A DNA stretch of 64,000 bases from Hyphomicrobiales bacterium (GTDB taxonomy: Bacteria > Pseudomonadota > Alphaproteobacteria > Rhizobiales > Rhizobiaceae), in NCBI GenBank assembly GCA_900473795.1, contig UCMT01000005.1, forward strand, positions 310,001 through 374,000. The letters run 5' to 3'. This document shows, piece by piece, positions 1 through 8,865 of the stretch. The first letter of the stretch is position 1. Every line of letters begins with the position of its first letter. Under the pieces are notes generated by a model. The model saw only the letters and a list, made by a program, of their open reading frames with translations. It made no database searches and was not told where the DNA came from. The position numbers were made by a program, and so were the translations under genes.

Positions 1-178
1 GAATTGCAAGCCATTGGCATAGCCGCCATAGCAAATGGACAAGCCTCGCGACCCGTCGAAGCGCGCGGCCGGCACCGCCGAAAGTGAACGCGATATACCG
101 GGTATTAACCAGACTGCGGCACTGATGGTTAACCACATTGGTACCTCCGTTTTCCAGTTTTTCGTAGCGGATTTTGAA

Positions 179-1276
179 ATGACGACTGTAAGCTTCAACT
201 CGGCCGCCACCGCCGCTCTGGCAGTATTGCGCCATAACGACAGCACCCACGACAAACTCCAGAACATCGTGACGACCGGCATGCGGATATCGGAAGCGGC
301 AGACAATGCCGCCTACTGGTCGATCGCCACCGACATGCGCAACACCAACAAGGCGACGAGCACCGTCATCGATGCGCTCGAGCTTGGCGCGGCACTCGTT
401 GACGTGTCCTACCAGGCAATGGAAGACCTGATCGACATCACGTCCGAGATCAAGACCAAGATCGTGACGATGAAGGAGCCGGGTATCGATCGCTACAAGA
501 TCAGCGCGGAAATCTACGAACTGGAGAAGCAGTTCCTCTCCACCACGGAATCGGCCTCCTTCAACGGCCGCAACCTTCTGGCTCCCGGCAAGTTCAACTA
601 TGCGGAAGAGACCTACACCGACGCCAACGGCAAGACGCTGAACTATATAGAGATGGGTCCGCCGGATGCCAATCTCGTCTTCGGCGGCATCGTCGCGAGC
701 TACACGAAAGGCCATGTCGGCATCATCAACATCCATGGCGACAGCAACCTCAACGTCTTCGGCCCGGCCAGCTACAAGAATGCCGATGGCTCCATCTCCG
801 CCGTAGATGGTCTCGTCGATACCCCTGCGGCCGACGGCATGACGGGCGGCGTGACGCATGAGGACCCCGCCAAGACCATGGCATGGCTGCCGGCCTTCAA
901 CGGAAGCACCCAGATCGCCTTTGCCAGCGGTGCGCAGACCGACGATATGTTCAGCGCCTCGCATATGGGCGAAGTGCCCGACGAACTCGTCGAATACGCG
1001 ACGGATTTGCTTCTGACCCGCTACGACGATATCCACGCGACGCTGACCGACCGGGCCGCGACGCTCGGCTCGCTCAGCATGCGCATCGACATGCAGACCG
1101 ATTACAACCGGACGCTTTCGGCAACGATTGCCAAGGGCGTCGGCCGCCTTGTGGATGCGGATATGAGCGACGCCCCCACCAAGCTGAAGGCCATCCAGTC
1201 GCAGGTCCAGCTCGCCGTCCAGGCGCTCAACATCGCCAACAACGCGCCGTCGCTGCTGATGCAGTTGTTCCAATAA
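179..1276 (+). CDS. Divergent flagellin (rhizobial type)
   Basis: This encodes a 365-residue flagellin, the exported subunit that polymerises into the flagellar filament. The N-terminal D0/D1 helix contains the family signature DNAAYWSIATDMR near residue 41. The C-terminal helix ends in VDADMSDAPTKLKAIQSQ...ALNIANNAPSLLMQLFQ, the usual flagellin C-terminus. The open frame extends upstream to 35, but flagellin homology starts at the ATG at 179, so that start is chosen; the ribosome binding site there is poor. The N-terminal segment reads QNIVTTGMRI where most rhizobial flagellins have QGRISTGLRV, and the variable centre is unusual. No other flagellar gene lies in the window, so it looks like an orphan copy similar in situation to an unlinked flaD. 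Confidence 0.85.
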   Translation: MTTVSFNSAATAALAVLRHNDSTHDKLQNIVTTGMRISEAADNAAYWSIATDMRNTNKATSTVIDALELGAALVDVSYQAMEDLIDITSEIKTKIVTMKEPGIDRYKISAEIYELEKQFLSTTESASFNGRNLLAPGKFNYAEETYTDANGKTLNYIEMGPPDANLVFGGIVASYTKGHVGIINIHGDSNLNVFGPASYKNADGSISAVDGLVDTPAADGMTGGVTHEDPAKTMAWLPAFNGSTQIAFASGAQTDDMFSASHMGEVPDELVEYATDLLLTRYDDIHATLTDRAATLGSLSMRIDMQTDYNRTLSATIAKGVGRLVDADMSDAPTKLKAIQSQVQLAVQALNIANNAPSLLMQLFQ

Positions 1277-1296
1277 GCGTGCTGGTCAGCTGGGCG

Positions 1297-2004
1297 TCAG
1301 ATCAGCACGGTCTCGAGCTCGGTGATATCGTTGAGGCAATGATCAGACGCCGCCGCAAGCGATTGCTGCGAGCCGGTACCGGTCAGCACCGCCACGGTGA
1401 GGCCGACGCCGGCGCTCCGGCCCATATGCAGATCATGATTGTTGTCGCCGACAACGGCGACCTGATGCGGCTCAAGCCCGGTCGCGGCGCAGAAGCCGTG
1501 CACCATGCCGGGCTGCGGCTTGGTGCCGAAGCCGCTGTCGTAGCCCGCGACGTAATGCAGATAGCCATCGAAGCCGAAGCGCTTCGCGGTTTCGCGGATC
1601 GAACGCTCGTTGTCGCTGGAGGCGACGCCGAGCCGATAGCCCTTGGCGTGCAGGCCGGCAAAGAAGGCGGCGAGATCGGTCACCGGGACGGCAAAGGCGG
1701 CCGAGTTGGAAAAGAGCCCATCGAGCTTCGCCGTCAGCTCCTCCACCGTGTAGGGCGCCCCGGCGGCGACCATGCCGGTGGCAATCTCGACCGTATTGCC
1801 GGCAGCCAGCAGACTGTCCGGCGTGACGTAGCCGGTATCCGGGTCCATGCCCCCCGCCACCAGCAGGCGCCGGGCAAGCTCCTGGTCACCATCGGCGGCG
1901 ATGCTGGCCACCTCGTAATTCACCGGAACCCAGCTCTTGACATAGTCGAGCAGCGTCCCGTCCTTGTCGAAGAGGATGCCGGATATCGCTTTCTCACTCG
2001 TCAT
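1297..2004 (-). CDS. HAD-superfamily phosphatase (phosphoglycolate phosphatase-like)
   Basis: This is a 235-residue haloacid dehalogenase-type hydrolase that probably removes phosphate from a small metabolite. Visible HAD motifs are FDKDGTLL (nucleophile and acid/base Asp) near residue 12, GVASSD (motif II), GTKPQP (motif III lysine) and VVGDNNHDL (motif IV). An all-helical cap lies between motifs I and II. The ATG at 2004 is preferred over an upstream in-frame start. It sits 19 bases after the waaA stop codon on the same strand, so the two are probably co-transcribed. The substrate cannot be told from sequence; phosphoglycolate is the family default. Confidence 0.85.
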   Translation of the reverse strand: MTSEKAISGILFDKDGTLLDYVKSWVPVNYEVASIAADGDQELARRLLVAGGMDPDTGYVTPDSLLAAGNTVEIATGMVAAGAPYTVEELTAKLDGLFSNSAAFAVPVTDLAAFFAGLHAKGYRLGVASSDNERSIRETAKRFGFDGYLHYVAGYDSGFGTKPQPGMVHGFCAATGLEPHQVAVVGDNNHDLHMGRSAGVGLTVAVLTGTGSQQSLAAASDHCLNDITELETVLI

Positions 2005-2023
2005 CGGACATTCCCCCGGAAAA

Positions 2024-3337
2024 TCAGGTCTCACCGCGCGGCTGCAGCCGCGCCTTCACCGTCAGCGGATTGATATAGGGCTCAAGCCCCCTGATCGTCG
2101 CCGACAGCGCTCCACGCATTTCATGCACGGTTTCAAGCCCGGCATCGATCATCTTGCGACGCACCTCGTCGTTGACGAGAAGATAGTTGACCCCCTTGGC
2201 CAGCATCTCGACATCGCGGATGATCTTGGCGCTGCCGTTCTTCGCCAGCATCTGATAGGTATCGCGGAAATTCTGCACGCTGCCACCAGACAGGATGGCG
2301 CAGCCGAGCATGGCCGGTTCCAGCGGGTTCTGCCCGCCTTCGGCAAACAGCGACCGGCCGACAAAGGCGACTTCGGTCAAGCGGAGATAAAGTCCCATTT
2401 CGCCGATCGTGTCACCAAGGAAGATATCCGTCTCCGGCGTGATCGGGTCCTTGCGCGTACGCCGCGCGACCGTCAGCCCCTTGGAGTTCAGCATCGCCTC
2501 GATCGCGTCGCAGCGCTCGGGATGGCGCGGCACGATGATCGTCAGCAGTCCGGTGCGCTCCTTCAAGGCCCGGTGGACGATGCCCGCGGCATTCTCCTCG
2601 CCTTCAAAGGTCGAGATCGCAGCCCAGGTCTTGCGGTCGCGGATCTGCTGGCCGTAGTGCTTCAGCACGTGCCCGTCATGCGGCGGCGCGTCGGTATCGA
2701 CCTTCAGATTGCCCGATACCATGACCGGCAGTGCGCCCAGCGTGCGAAAACGGTCGGCATCGAGATCCGACTGGGCAATGACCAGTGCCAGGTTTTCGAA
2801 CAGCGCATCGGCGAGCCAGAGACGCTTCTTCCAGCGGCCGAACGTGCGATCGGACAGGCGGCCGTTGACCAGCACCTGGGGAATATGGCGCTGCCCAAGC
2901 TCGACGATGGTCATCGGCCAGATTTCCGATTCCGCGATGATCGCCAGATCCGGCTCCCAGTAGTCGAGGAAGCGGGCGACAGCCGGTTTGAAATCGAGCG
3001 GCACATATTGATGGATGACGCCGGGTCCGAGCCGGTCGGCGGCCAGACGGGCCGACGTCGTCGTTCCCGTCGTCAAGACAACGGCGATGCCACGGCGCGA
3101 TACTTCCCTGATCAGTGGAATGACCGCCGTGGTCTCACCGACGCTTGCGGCATGGAACCAGACCAGCGGCCCCTGTGGACGCGGCGCGCTGGCATGACCA
3201 TAGCGCTCCTGGCGGCGGGCAGAATCCTCCTTGCCCTTGGCCGCACGGGCGGCAAGATAGGACCAGACCAGCGGATAGATCGCCGTGCCGATCCAGCGGT
3301 AGCTGGACAGCGCCAGGCGGGCAAGCACGCGGCTCAT
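2024..3337 (-). CDS. waaA: 3-deoxy-D-manno-octulosonic acid (Kdo) transferase
   Basis: WaaA (KdtA) transfers Kdo from CMP-Kdo onto lipid A precursor at the inner membrane, the first step of LPS core assembly. The 437-residue product begins with a hydrophobic membrane anchor (about residues 5-30), continues with the glycosyltransferase motif VWFHAASVGETTAVIPLI and ends with a GT-B C-terminal half containing FLGDTIGEMGLYLRL and AEGGQNPLEPAMLG, both typical of the family. Length matches family norms. In many Rhizobiaceae the neighbours include lpxK and a DUF374 acyltransferase; neither is present here, although DUF4170 and the cysQ-like gene upstream match the usual order. Confidence 0.95.
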   Translation of the reverse strand: MSRVLARLALSSYRWIGTAIYPLVWSYLAARAAKGKEDSARRQERYGHASAPRPQGPLVWFHAASVGETTAVIPLIREVSRRGIAVVLTTGTTTSARLAADRLGPGVIHQYVPLDFKPAVARFLDYWEPDLAIIAESEIWPMTIVELGQRHIPQVLVNGRLSDRTFGRWKKRLWLADALFENLALVIAQSDLDADRFRTLGALPVMVSGNLKVDTDAPPHDGHVLKHYGQQIRDRKTWAAISTFEGEENAAGIVHRALKERTGLLTIIVPRHPERCDAIEAMLNSKGLTVARRTRKDPITPETDIFLGDTIGEMGLYLRLTEVAFVGRSLFAEGGQNPLEPAMLGCAILSGGSVQNFRDTYQMLAKNGSAKIIRDVEMLAKGVNYLLVNDEVRRKMIDAGLETVHEMRGALSATIRGLEPYINPLTVKARLQPRGET

Positions 3338-3437
3338 GAGAAAAGGTCCCCGCTTTCGCGTTCAGGGCTGGAAACCCTTGCGTTTGCGGCCGGAGCCTTC
3401 GAAGGCACAGCCATCGTCTGCGCGGGCCGGATCGGCA

Positions 3438-3674
3438 TCAAGCCTGTTCCGGATCCAGCAGCCGGTGCATGTGCACGATGAAATAGCGCATATGGGCGTT
3501 GTCGACCGTCAGCTGCGCCTTGGATTTCCAGGCGGTCAGTGCGCTGTCATAGTCGGGGAAGATGCCGACGACGTCGAGCTTGTCCAGGTCGCGGAATTCA
3601 ACGTCGGTCAGCGTCGTGAGCTCACCGCCGAACACGAGATGGAGCCGCTGTTTCTTTTCCGAATTCTGAGCCAT
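3438..3674 (-). CDS. DUF4170 domain protein
   Basis: This is a 78-residue protein of the DUF4170 family, found mainly in alphaproteobacteria and of unknown function. The sequence is charged, with the characteristic central stretch VGIFPDYDSALTAWKSKAQ and a C-terminal MRYFIVHMHRLLDP. There is no signal peptide or membrane segment. The ATG at 3674 is chosen because GGAAGG lies just upstream; an upstream in-frame TTG overlaps that site. It lies between the cysQ-like phosphatase and waaA on the same strand, the arrangement I know from rhizobial genomes, which links it loosely to LPS genes. Confidence 0.8.
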   Translation of the reverse strand: MAQNSEKKQRLHLVFGGELTTLTDVEFRDLDKLDVVGIFPDYDSALTAWKSKAQLTVDNAHMRYFIVHMHRLLDPEQA

Positions 3675-3731
3675 TTGACCTTCCAATTTTCCTGACGTTT
3701 TTCTGTGGTTTGCGGCATCCAGGCGGAAAGG

Positions 3732-4544
3732 TCAATGGCCATCCAGCCCTTGCGAGGCGGCAATCAACGCCGGCAGAGCCAGCATTGCTGCGGCGCACAG
3801 AACGGTATGGCGAACATTGGGGCGATTATAGGAAAGCGGCTGTCCGTCGAGGCCGAAAAGCGCACCGCCGGCTCGCTCGAGGATCAGATCGGCGGCAGCG
3901 AGATCCCAATCGTGCGAGTTTTTCTTGACGATCGTGCCGTCGATGCGCCCGTCGGCGATCATGGCGATCCTGTAGGCAAGCGACGGCACATGGGCAATGC
4001 GCGAAACGCCGGTGCGATAGCCCTGTTCGAGCAGTCGGACCGTCTCTTCCGCAAGCGCAATCCGCAGCACCGTTTCCTTCTCAGTCTTCACGGTAACCGG
4101 CATACCGTTCTTCAAGGCATCGCCCGTGAGCGTCGCCTGGAACAGCTCATCAAGGGCCGGGGCAAACAGCACGCCGGCCACCGGGCGACCGAGATGCACG
4201 ACGGCGACGCTGACGCACCACACATCCTTGCCGGCGATGAAGGCGCGGGTTCCGTCGATCGGATCGACGACGAAGACGGTATCGCAGCCGAGCCGGGCCT
4301 CGTCGTCATCGGTCTCCTCCGACAGCCAACCGTAGTTGGGCCGCGCCGTCAGGAGCTTTTCCTTCAGGATGTCATTGGCGGCGTAATCCGCCTCAGTGAC
4401 GGGCGAGCGCCCTTCGTTCTTCCACTGGACGTCCGGATTCTTGCGGAAATAGGACAGGGCCTTTTCGCCCGCGGCCTTCGCCGCCATCGTGATGAGTTCC
4501 AGATCGCTGATCCACTGATCCGGCGATGGGCGAACGGCATTCAT
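3732..4544 (-). CDS. cysQ: Inositol monophosphatase-family phosphatase (CysQ-like 3'(2'),5'-bisphosphate nucleotidase)
   Basis: The 270-residue product belongs to the Mg2+-dependent, Li+-sensitive inositol monophosphatase superfamily. Metal-binding motifs are visible: WLSEETDDD near residue 74, DPIDGTRAF near residue 94, and SHDWDLAAADLILERAGG near residue 210. The family includes inositol-1-phosphatase, fructose-1,6-bisphosphatase and CysQ, which recycles 3'-phosphoadenosine 5'-phosphate from sulfate assimilation. The spacing and the WLSEE motif favour CysQ, but substrate assignment is an inference. It is followed by DUF4170 and waaA on the same strand, and preceded by pmbA with a 53-base gap, so these may form one transcription unit. 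Confidence 0.85.
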   Translation of the reverse strand: MNAVRPSPDQWISDLELITMAAKAAGEKALSYFRKNPDVQWKNEGRSPVTEADYAANDILKEKLLTARPNYGWLSEETDDDEARLGCDTVFVVDPIDGTRAFIAGKDVWCVSVAVVHLGRPVAGVLFAPALDELFQATLTGDALKNGMPVTVKTEKETVLRIALAEETVRLLEQGYRTGVSRIAHVPSLAYRIAMIADGRIDGTIVKKNSHDWDLAAADLILERAGGALFGLDGQPLSYNRPNVRHTVLCAAAMLALPALIAASQGLDGH

Positions 4545-4597
4545 TCAGTCTTTCCATTTCCCGCGGCCGCCGGCCGCGTTGAAGGTCTGCGGTGGTT

Positions 4598-5944
4598 TTA
4601 CTTGCCCGCGAGCGTCATGCCCTCGATGGCAAGCGTCGGTGCCGCGACACCGAACTTGCGATCGATGTCGTCGGCCAGCGTTACGGCAAAGAACATCTGC
4701 TTGAGGTTCGAGGCAATGGTGACTTCCGATACGGGGAAGGTCAACTCACCATTCTCGATCCAGAAACCCGAGGCGCCGCGGCTGTACTCGCCCGTCAGCA
4801 TGTTGACGCCCTGGCCGATCAGCTCGGTGACATAAAAACCGGTGCCGACGTTCCGGATCAGATCTTCGCGGGAGATATTTCCGGGCTCCAGCGCGAAGTT
4901 CGTCGACGATGGCGACACCGCCGGGCCGCCGCGCACGCCGCGTCCGTTGGTTTCCAGCCCGAGTTCCCTGCCGGTCGACGTGGACAGGAACCAGTGCTTC
5001 AGCACGCCATCCTCGATCATCGACAGTTTCTGGCCGGTCACGCCTTCCCCGTCGAAAGGACGCGAGGAGGAGCCACGCACCACCAGCGGATCGTCGGTGA
5101 CATGGATGCCTGCCTTCATGACCGGCTTGCCCATCATGTCACGGAGGAAGCTCGTCTTGCGGGCGACCGATGCGCCGTTGATCGCGCCGGCGATGTGGCT
5201 GGCAAAGCCGCGCGCCATGCGCGGGTCGAAAACGACCGTGACATTCTTCTGGGTCGGCACCTGGCGCGGGCCGATGCGGGCGACCGCCCGCTCGCCAGCC
5301 GTTCGGCCGATTTCGGCGGCCGATTTCAAGTCGGCGAAATAGAGGCGGCTGTCGAAATCATAGTCGCGCTCCATCTTCGTGCCATCGCCGGCAATGGCGC
5401 TGACCGAGCGGCCGAAGCGCGTGCCCATATAGGCGCCTGAAAATCCGTGCGAGGTGACGAGCACCATTCCGCCCATGCCGGCGGACGCACCGGCACCGCT
5501 GGAGTTGGTGACGCCGTTTACGGCAAGGGCTGCCTCTTCCGCTTCCAGCGCCGCCGCTGAGAGCGCATCCGTCGATATCTCCGTCGGATCGAAGAGATCG
5601 AGATCAGGATAGGATTTCGCGAGGCGCTCGGCATCGGCGAGGTTTGCGAAGGGATCCTCCGGCGAGGCCTTGGCCATGGCCACCGCGCGTTCGGCCAAGA
5701 CCTTCAGATCGAAGCCCGGATTGGCCGAAACGCTGGCGACGCGGCGGCCGACGAACACGCGCAGCGAAAAATCGTCGCTTTCCGAGGCTTCCGTTCCTTC
5801 GACCTTTCCGAGCCGCACCGAGACGGAGCGGGAGTGGGAGCGAAGCGCCACGGCATCCGCCTGGTCCGCGCCGGCCCTGAGCGCCAGATCGACAAGCTCG
5901 GCTGCACGCTTCTGGAGAACGTCGGAATCGATGATATCGGACAT
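4598..5944 (-). CDS. pmbA: PmbA/TldE-type protease subunit
   Basis: This 448-residue protein is a PmbA (TldE) homologue. In enterobacteria TldD and TldE form a complex that degrades unfolded peptides, matures microcin B17 and takes part in CcdA turnover; the catalytic metal sits in TldD, while TldE lacks the HExxxH motif. Recognisable features are the N-terminal GADQADAVALRSHSRSVSVR, the central ERDYDFDSRLYFADL, and the C-terminal TNGRGVRGGPAVSPSSTNF and GEYSRGASGFWIENGE. No HExxxH is present, which agrees with PmbA rather than TldD. Transcription diverges from the Kef-type transporter gene. The partner tldD is not in the window. Confidence 0.93.
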   Translation of the reverse strand: MSDIIDSDVLQKRAAELVDLALRAGADQADAVALRSHSRSVSVRLGKVEGTEASESDDFSLRVFVGRRVASVSANPGFDLKVLAERAVAMAKASPEDPFANLADAERLAKSYPDLDLFDPTEISTDALSAAALEAEEAALAVNGVTNSSGAGASAGMGGMVLVTSHGFSGAYMGTRFGRSVSAIAGDGTKMERDYDFDSRLYFADLKSAAEIGRTAGERAVARIGPRQVPTQKNVTVVFDPRMARGFASHIAGAINGASVARKTSFLRDMMGKPVMKAGIHVTDDPLVVRGSSSRPFDGEGVTGQKLSMIEDGVLKHWFLSTSTGRELGLETNGRGVRGGPAVSPSSTNFALEPGNISREDLIRNVGTGFYVTELIGQGVNMLTGEYSRGASGFWIENGELTFPVSEVTIASNLKQMFFAVTLADDIDRKFGVAAPTLAIEGMTLAGK

Positions 5945-6110
5945 GATTTAGCCTTTCATTCCTGCCCCATTTATTGTGCACTGGGACGGGCATCAAGGGC
6001 ATACCCTGATTCTTGGCCGCGGCCCGCCGAAATATCCGATCCCGGGCACTCCCCGCCCTCGCGAAAATATGAGACCCCGTGCGAACCCCCACGGGCAGGA
6101 AAGAAAAGAC

Positions 6111-7970
6111 ATGTCGACGACGCCCGCCCTCACCTCACAGGCCCTGGTGCTGCTCGGCGGCGCCGTCGTGGCGGCTCCGATCTTCAAGAAGCTCGGGCTC
6201 GGCACGGTTTTGGGCTATCTCGCCGCCGGCATCATCATCGGTCCGTTGCTGCATCAGATCACCGAGGGCGAGCAGATTCTGGGCTTTGCCGAACTGGGTG
6301 TCGTCTTTCTGCTGTTCATCATCGGCCTCGAACTGAAGCCCTCGCGCCTCTGGCAGATGAGGCGTGACATCTTCGGGCTCGGCACCGCGCAGGTGCTTCT
6401 GACCGGCGCCGCGGTCTCTGCCATCCTCTACGAGCTTGGCATGCTCGACTGGAGCGGCAGCGTCATCACCGGCTTCGGGCTGGCGCTGTCCTCGACGGCC
6501 TTCGCGTTGCAAATCCTCGACGAGAACGGCGGCACCAATACGCGCTATGGCCAGCGGGCATTTTCGGTGCTCCTGCTGCAGGACCTGGCGATCGTGCCGC
6601 TGCTGGCCCTGATCCCTCTCGTCGCGCTGCAGGCGCCTGAAGATACCAGCCCGCCGCTGCAGGACTTCGCCGTCGCCGTCGGAGCGATCCTGGTCATGGT
6701 GGTTGCCGGACGTTACCTGCTCAACCCGCTGTTCCAGATCATCGCCCGCACGGGTGCGCGGGAAGTCATGATTGCCGCTGCACTCCTGATCGTGCTCGGT
6801 GCCGCAACGATGATGCAGCTTGCTGGTCTTTCCATGGCGATGGGATCGTTCCTCGCCGGCGTTCTGCTTGCCGAATCCTCCTACCGGCATGAGCTGGAAG
6901 CCGACATCGAGCCTTTCCGCGGACTGTTGCTCGCTCTGTTCTTCATGGCCGTTGGGCTGTCGCTGGAGATCAACGTCATTCTTCAGAACTATCTGCTGAT
7001 CCTGGTCGCGGTACCGGCCCTGATGCTGCTCAAGGCGGTGATCCTCTACACGCTCTGCCGGGCGACGGGTTCGCCGCACAATGACGCGGTTCGCATCGGG
7101 CTCCTCCTGCCGCAGGGCGGGGAATTCGGCTTCGTGCTCTTCACCGCCGCAGCCGCTGCCGGCGTGTTTTCAGACAGCTGGGCGTCACTGTTGATCGTCA
7201 TCGTCACCCTGTCGATGGCGCTGACGCCTGCCGCAGCCGCGCTCGCCGGATTTCTGATGCACGAGCATGAGGAGATGAGGGAAGAGCTGGAGGAAGACTT
7301 CGATGGCGCCGGTGCCGACGTGCTGATGATCGGCTTCTCCCGCTTCGGCCAGATCGCCTCGCAGATCCTGCTTGCCGGCGGCCGCGAGGTCACCATCATC
7401 GACCATTCCGCTGCCCGCGTTCGGCAGGCCGCGACCTTTGGGTTCCGCATCTATTTCGGCGACGGCACGCGGCTCGACGTGCTGCGTGCCGCCGGCATCG
7501 ATCGCGCCAAGATCGTCGCGGTCTGCACCCACAAGATGGAGATCACCGACCGGATCGTCGACATGGTGCAGGCGGAATATCCGAATGCCCGCATCTATGC
7601 CCGTTCCTACGACCGCCTGCACACCCTGTCGCTCAGAGCACGCGGCGTCGACTATGAACTGCGCGAAACCTTCGAGTCCGGTCTCGTGTTCGGTCGGAAG
7701 ACACTGGAAGGGCTGGGTGTCGGCGACAATGCAGCGCAGGAGATCATGGACGATATCCGCCGACGCGACGAGGCGCGGCTTGCGGTGCAGGAAGCCGAAG
7801 GCATCAGCGCCGGCCGCGACATGCTGCATTTCGAACCCGTCAAGCCGGAACCGCTGATAAAGCCGAAGCGCGAGATGGCGCCGTCGCTGGAGCCGGGCGA
7901 CGATATCCTTTCGGCCACGGCAAACATCAAGGCCAGGCCGGAAAGGGACGCCTTGGCCGACGCGGACTGA
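6111..7970 (+). CDS. Kef-type monovalent cation/proton antiporter with TrkA-N (RCK) domain
   Basis: The 619-residue product has an N-terminal CPA2-family Na+/H+-exchanger domain made of about a dozen hydrophobic segments (residues 1-385), then an acidic linker (EHEEMREELEEDFDG) and a cytoplasmic RCK/TrkA-N domain starting VLMIGFSRFGQIASQIL that should bind NAD(H) and gate transport. A charged, possibly disordered tail follows. KefB/KefC of E. coli have this order and export K+ during electrophile stress; potassium/proton exchange is therefore the best inference. The ATG at 6111 has AGGAAAG upstream and starts the homology. No kefF/kefG ancillary gene is adjacent. It ends 7 bases from the convergent patatin gene. 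Confidence 0.92.
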   Translation: MSTTPALTSQALVLLGGAVVAAPIFKKLGLGTVLGYLAAGIIIGPLLHQITEGEQILGFAELGVVFLLFIIGLELKPSRLWQMRRDIFGLGTAQVLLTGAAVSAILYELGMLDWSGSVITGFGLALSSTAFALQILDENGGTNTRYGQRAFSVLLLQDLAIVPLLALIPLVALQAPEDTSPPLQDFAVAVGAILVMVVAGRYLLNPLFQIIARTGAREVMIAAALLIVLGAATMMQLAGLSMAMGSFLAGVLLAESSYRHELEADIEPFRGLLLALFFMAVGLSLEINVILQNYLLILVAVPALMLLKAVILYTLCRATGSPHNDAVRIGLLLPQGGEFGFVLFTAAAAAGVFSDSWASLLIVIVTLSMALTPAAAALAGFLMHEHEEMREELEEDFDGAGADVLMIGFSRFGQIASQILLAGGREVTIIDHSAARVRQAATFGFRIYFGDGTRLDVLRAAGIDRAKIVAVCTHKMEITDRIVDMVQAEYPNARIYARSYDRLHTLSLRARGVDYELRETFESGLVFGRKTLEGLGVGDNAAQEIMDDIRRRDEARLAVQEAEGISAGRDMLHFEPVKPEPLIKPKREMAPSLEPGDDILSATANIKARPERDALADAD

Positions 7971-7977
7971 CCCTTTT

Positions 7978-8847
7978 TCAAGCCCGGCTTTTCGCCTCAA
8001 GGGCTGCGTCAAGCGCGGTCTTGAGCTGATCCTTGACCGGCGCCGTCGCAGCCAGCACCTCCTGCGCCTTGAGGAAGTCCATGACCCGGAAGCGATTAAC
8101 CTCCGGCCGCAGGAGAATGTCCGGCGGGTGCGCCTTCATCTTCATGGCGATGATCGACTGCATCATCAGCTGGCTGGCGCCGAACAGGCTGTCGCGCCAG
8201 CTCGGCATGGTCTCGCCATCGCCATCCGGTCCGCCGACGACATCGACGGCGATGACGATATCGGCCAGGCCCGTCAGGTGATCGAAGGGCACCGGATTGT
8301 AGATGCCGCCATCGATCATCACCCGGCCGTCTATTCGCACGGGCATGAACAGGATCGGCAGCGCCGCCGAGGCGGCCAGCGCCTGATGCAGGTCACCGGA
8401 CTGGCAGACCCGCTCGGTCTGGCCGTAATAATCGGTGGTCATCACCTTCAGAGGCAACTTGAGATCGCCAAAATCCTTCGGCACGCTCTCAGGCAGGAAA
8501 GCGGGAAGGATGCGCTCGATATTGAACTGCCCGACGCGAAAACCCTTCGTGACGGCTTGCGTGAAACTCGACGGACGCAGGCTCCACAGGCGGTTGACGA
8601 TCTCCTTGCGGCGGCCGACGGTCGCCATCGTATGATCTGCAATTTCCGCACCGCTCAGGCCGGCAGCCATGCCCGCCCCCATGATCGCCCCGATCGAAGA
8701 ACCGGCGATGGCGACGGGATGGATGCCGAGTTCGTTCAGCGCCTCAATGACATGGATGTGGGCGAGACCGCGCGCACCGCCACCGCCGAAAGCTACGGCA
8801 ACAGTCGGGTCCGCTGATTTTTTCGCTGTTTCGAGGCCTTGCGTCAT
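7978..8847 (-). CDS. Patatin-like phospholipase, RssA/NTE type
   Basis: This 289-residue protein carries the patatin signature: the glycine-rich oxyanion hole GGGGARGLAHIHV (near residue 21), the nucleophile elbow GSSIG (Ser within GxSxG, near residue 49) and the catalytic DGG (MIDGGIYNPVPF, near residue 175). This predicts a Ser-Asp dyad lipid acyl hydrolase. There is no signal peptide, so it is probably cytoplasmic or membrane peripheral. It follows rsmD by 18 bases on the same strand and looks co-transcribed with rluB and rsmD. The real lipid substrate is unknown. A second, unrelated-subfamily patatin lies at 56837-57967. Confidence 0.9.
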   Translation of the reverse strand: MTQGLETAKKSADPTVAVAFGGGGARGLAHIHVIEALNELGIHPVAIAGSSIGAIMGAGMAAGLSGAEIADHTMATVGRRKEIVNRLWSLRPSSFTQAVTKGFRVGQFNIERILPAFLPESVPKDFGDLKLPLKVMTTDYYGQTERVCQSGDLHQALAASAALPILFMPVRIDGRVMIDGGIYNPVPFDHLTGLADIVIAVDVVGGPDGDGETMPSWRDSLFGASQLMMQSIIAMKMKAHPPDILLRPEVNRFRVMDFLKAQEVLAATAPVKDQLKTALDAALEAKSRA

Positions 8848-8865
8848 GCTCAGCGTCTTTCGGTA

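Noticed and set aside
1964-3481. A 505-codon plus-strand frame across waaA
   Set aside because: Shadow of waaA, with no family features and no ribosome binding site.
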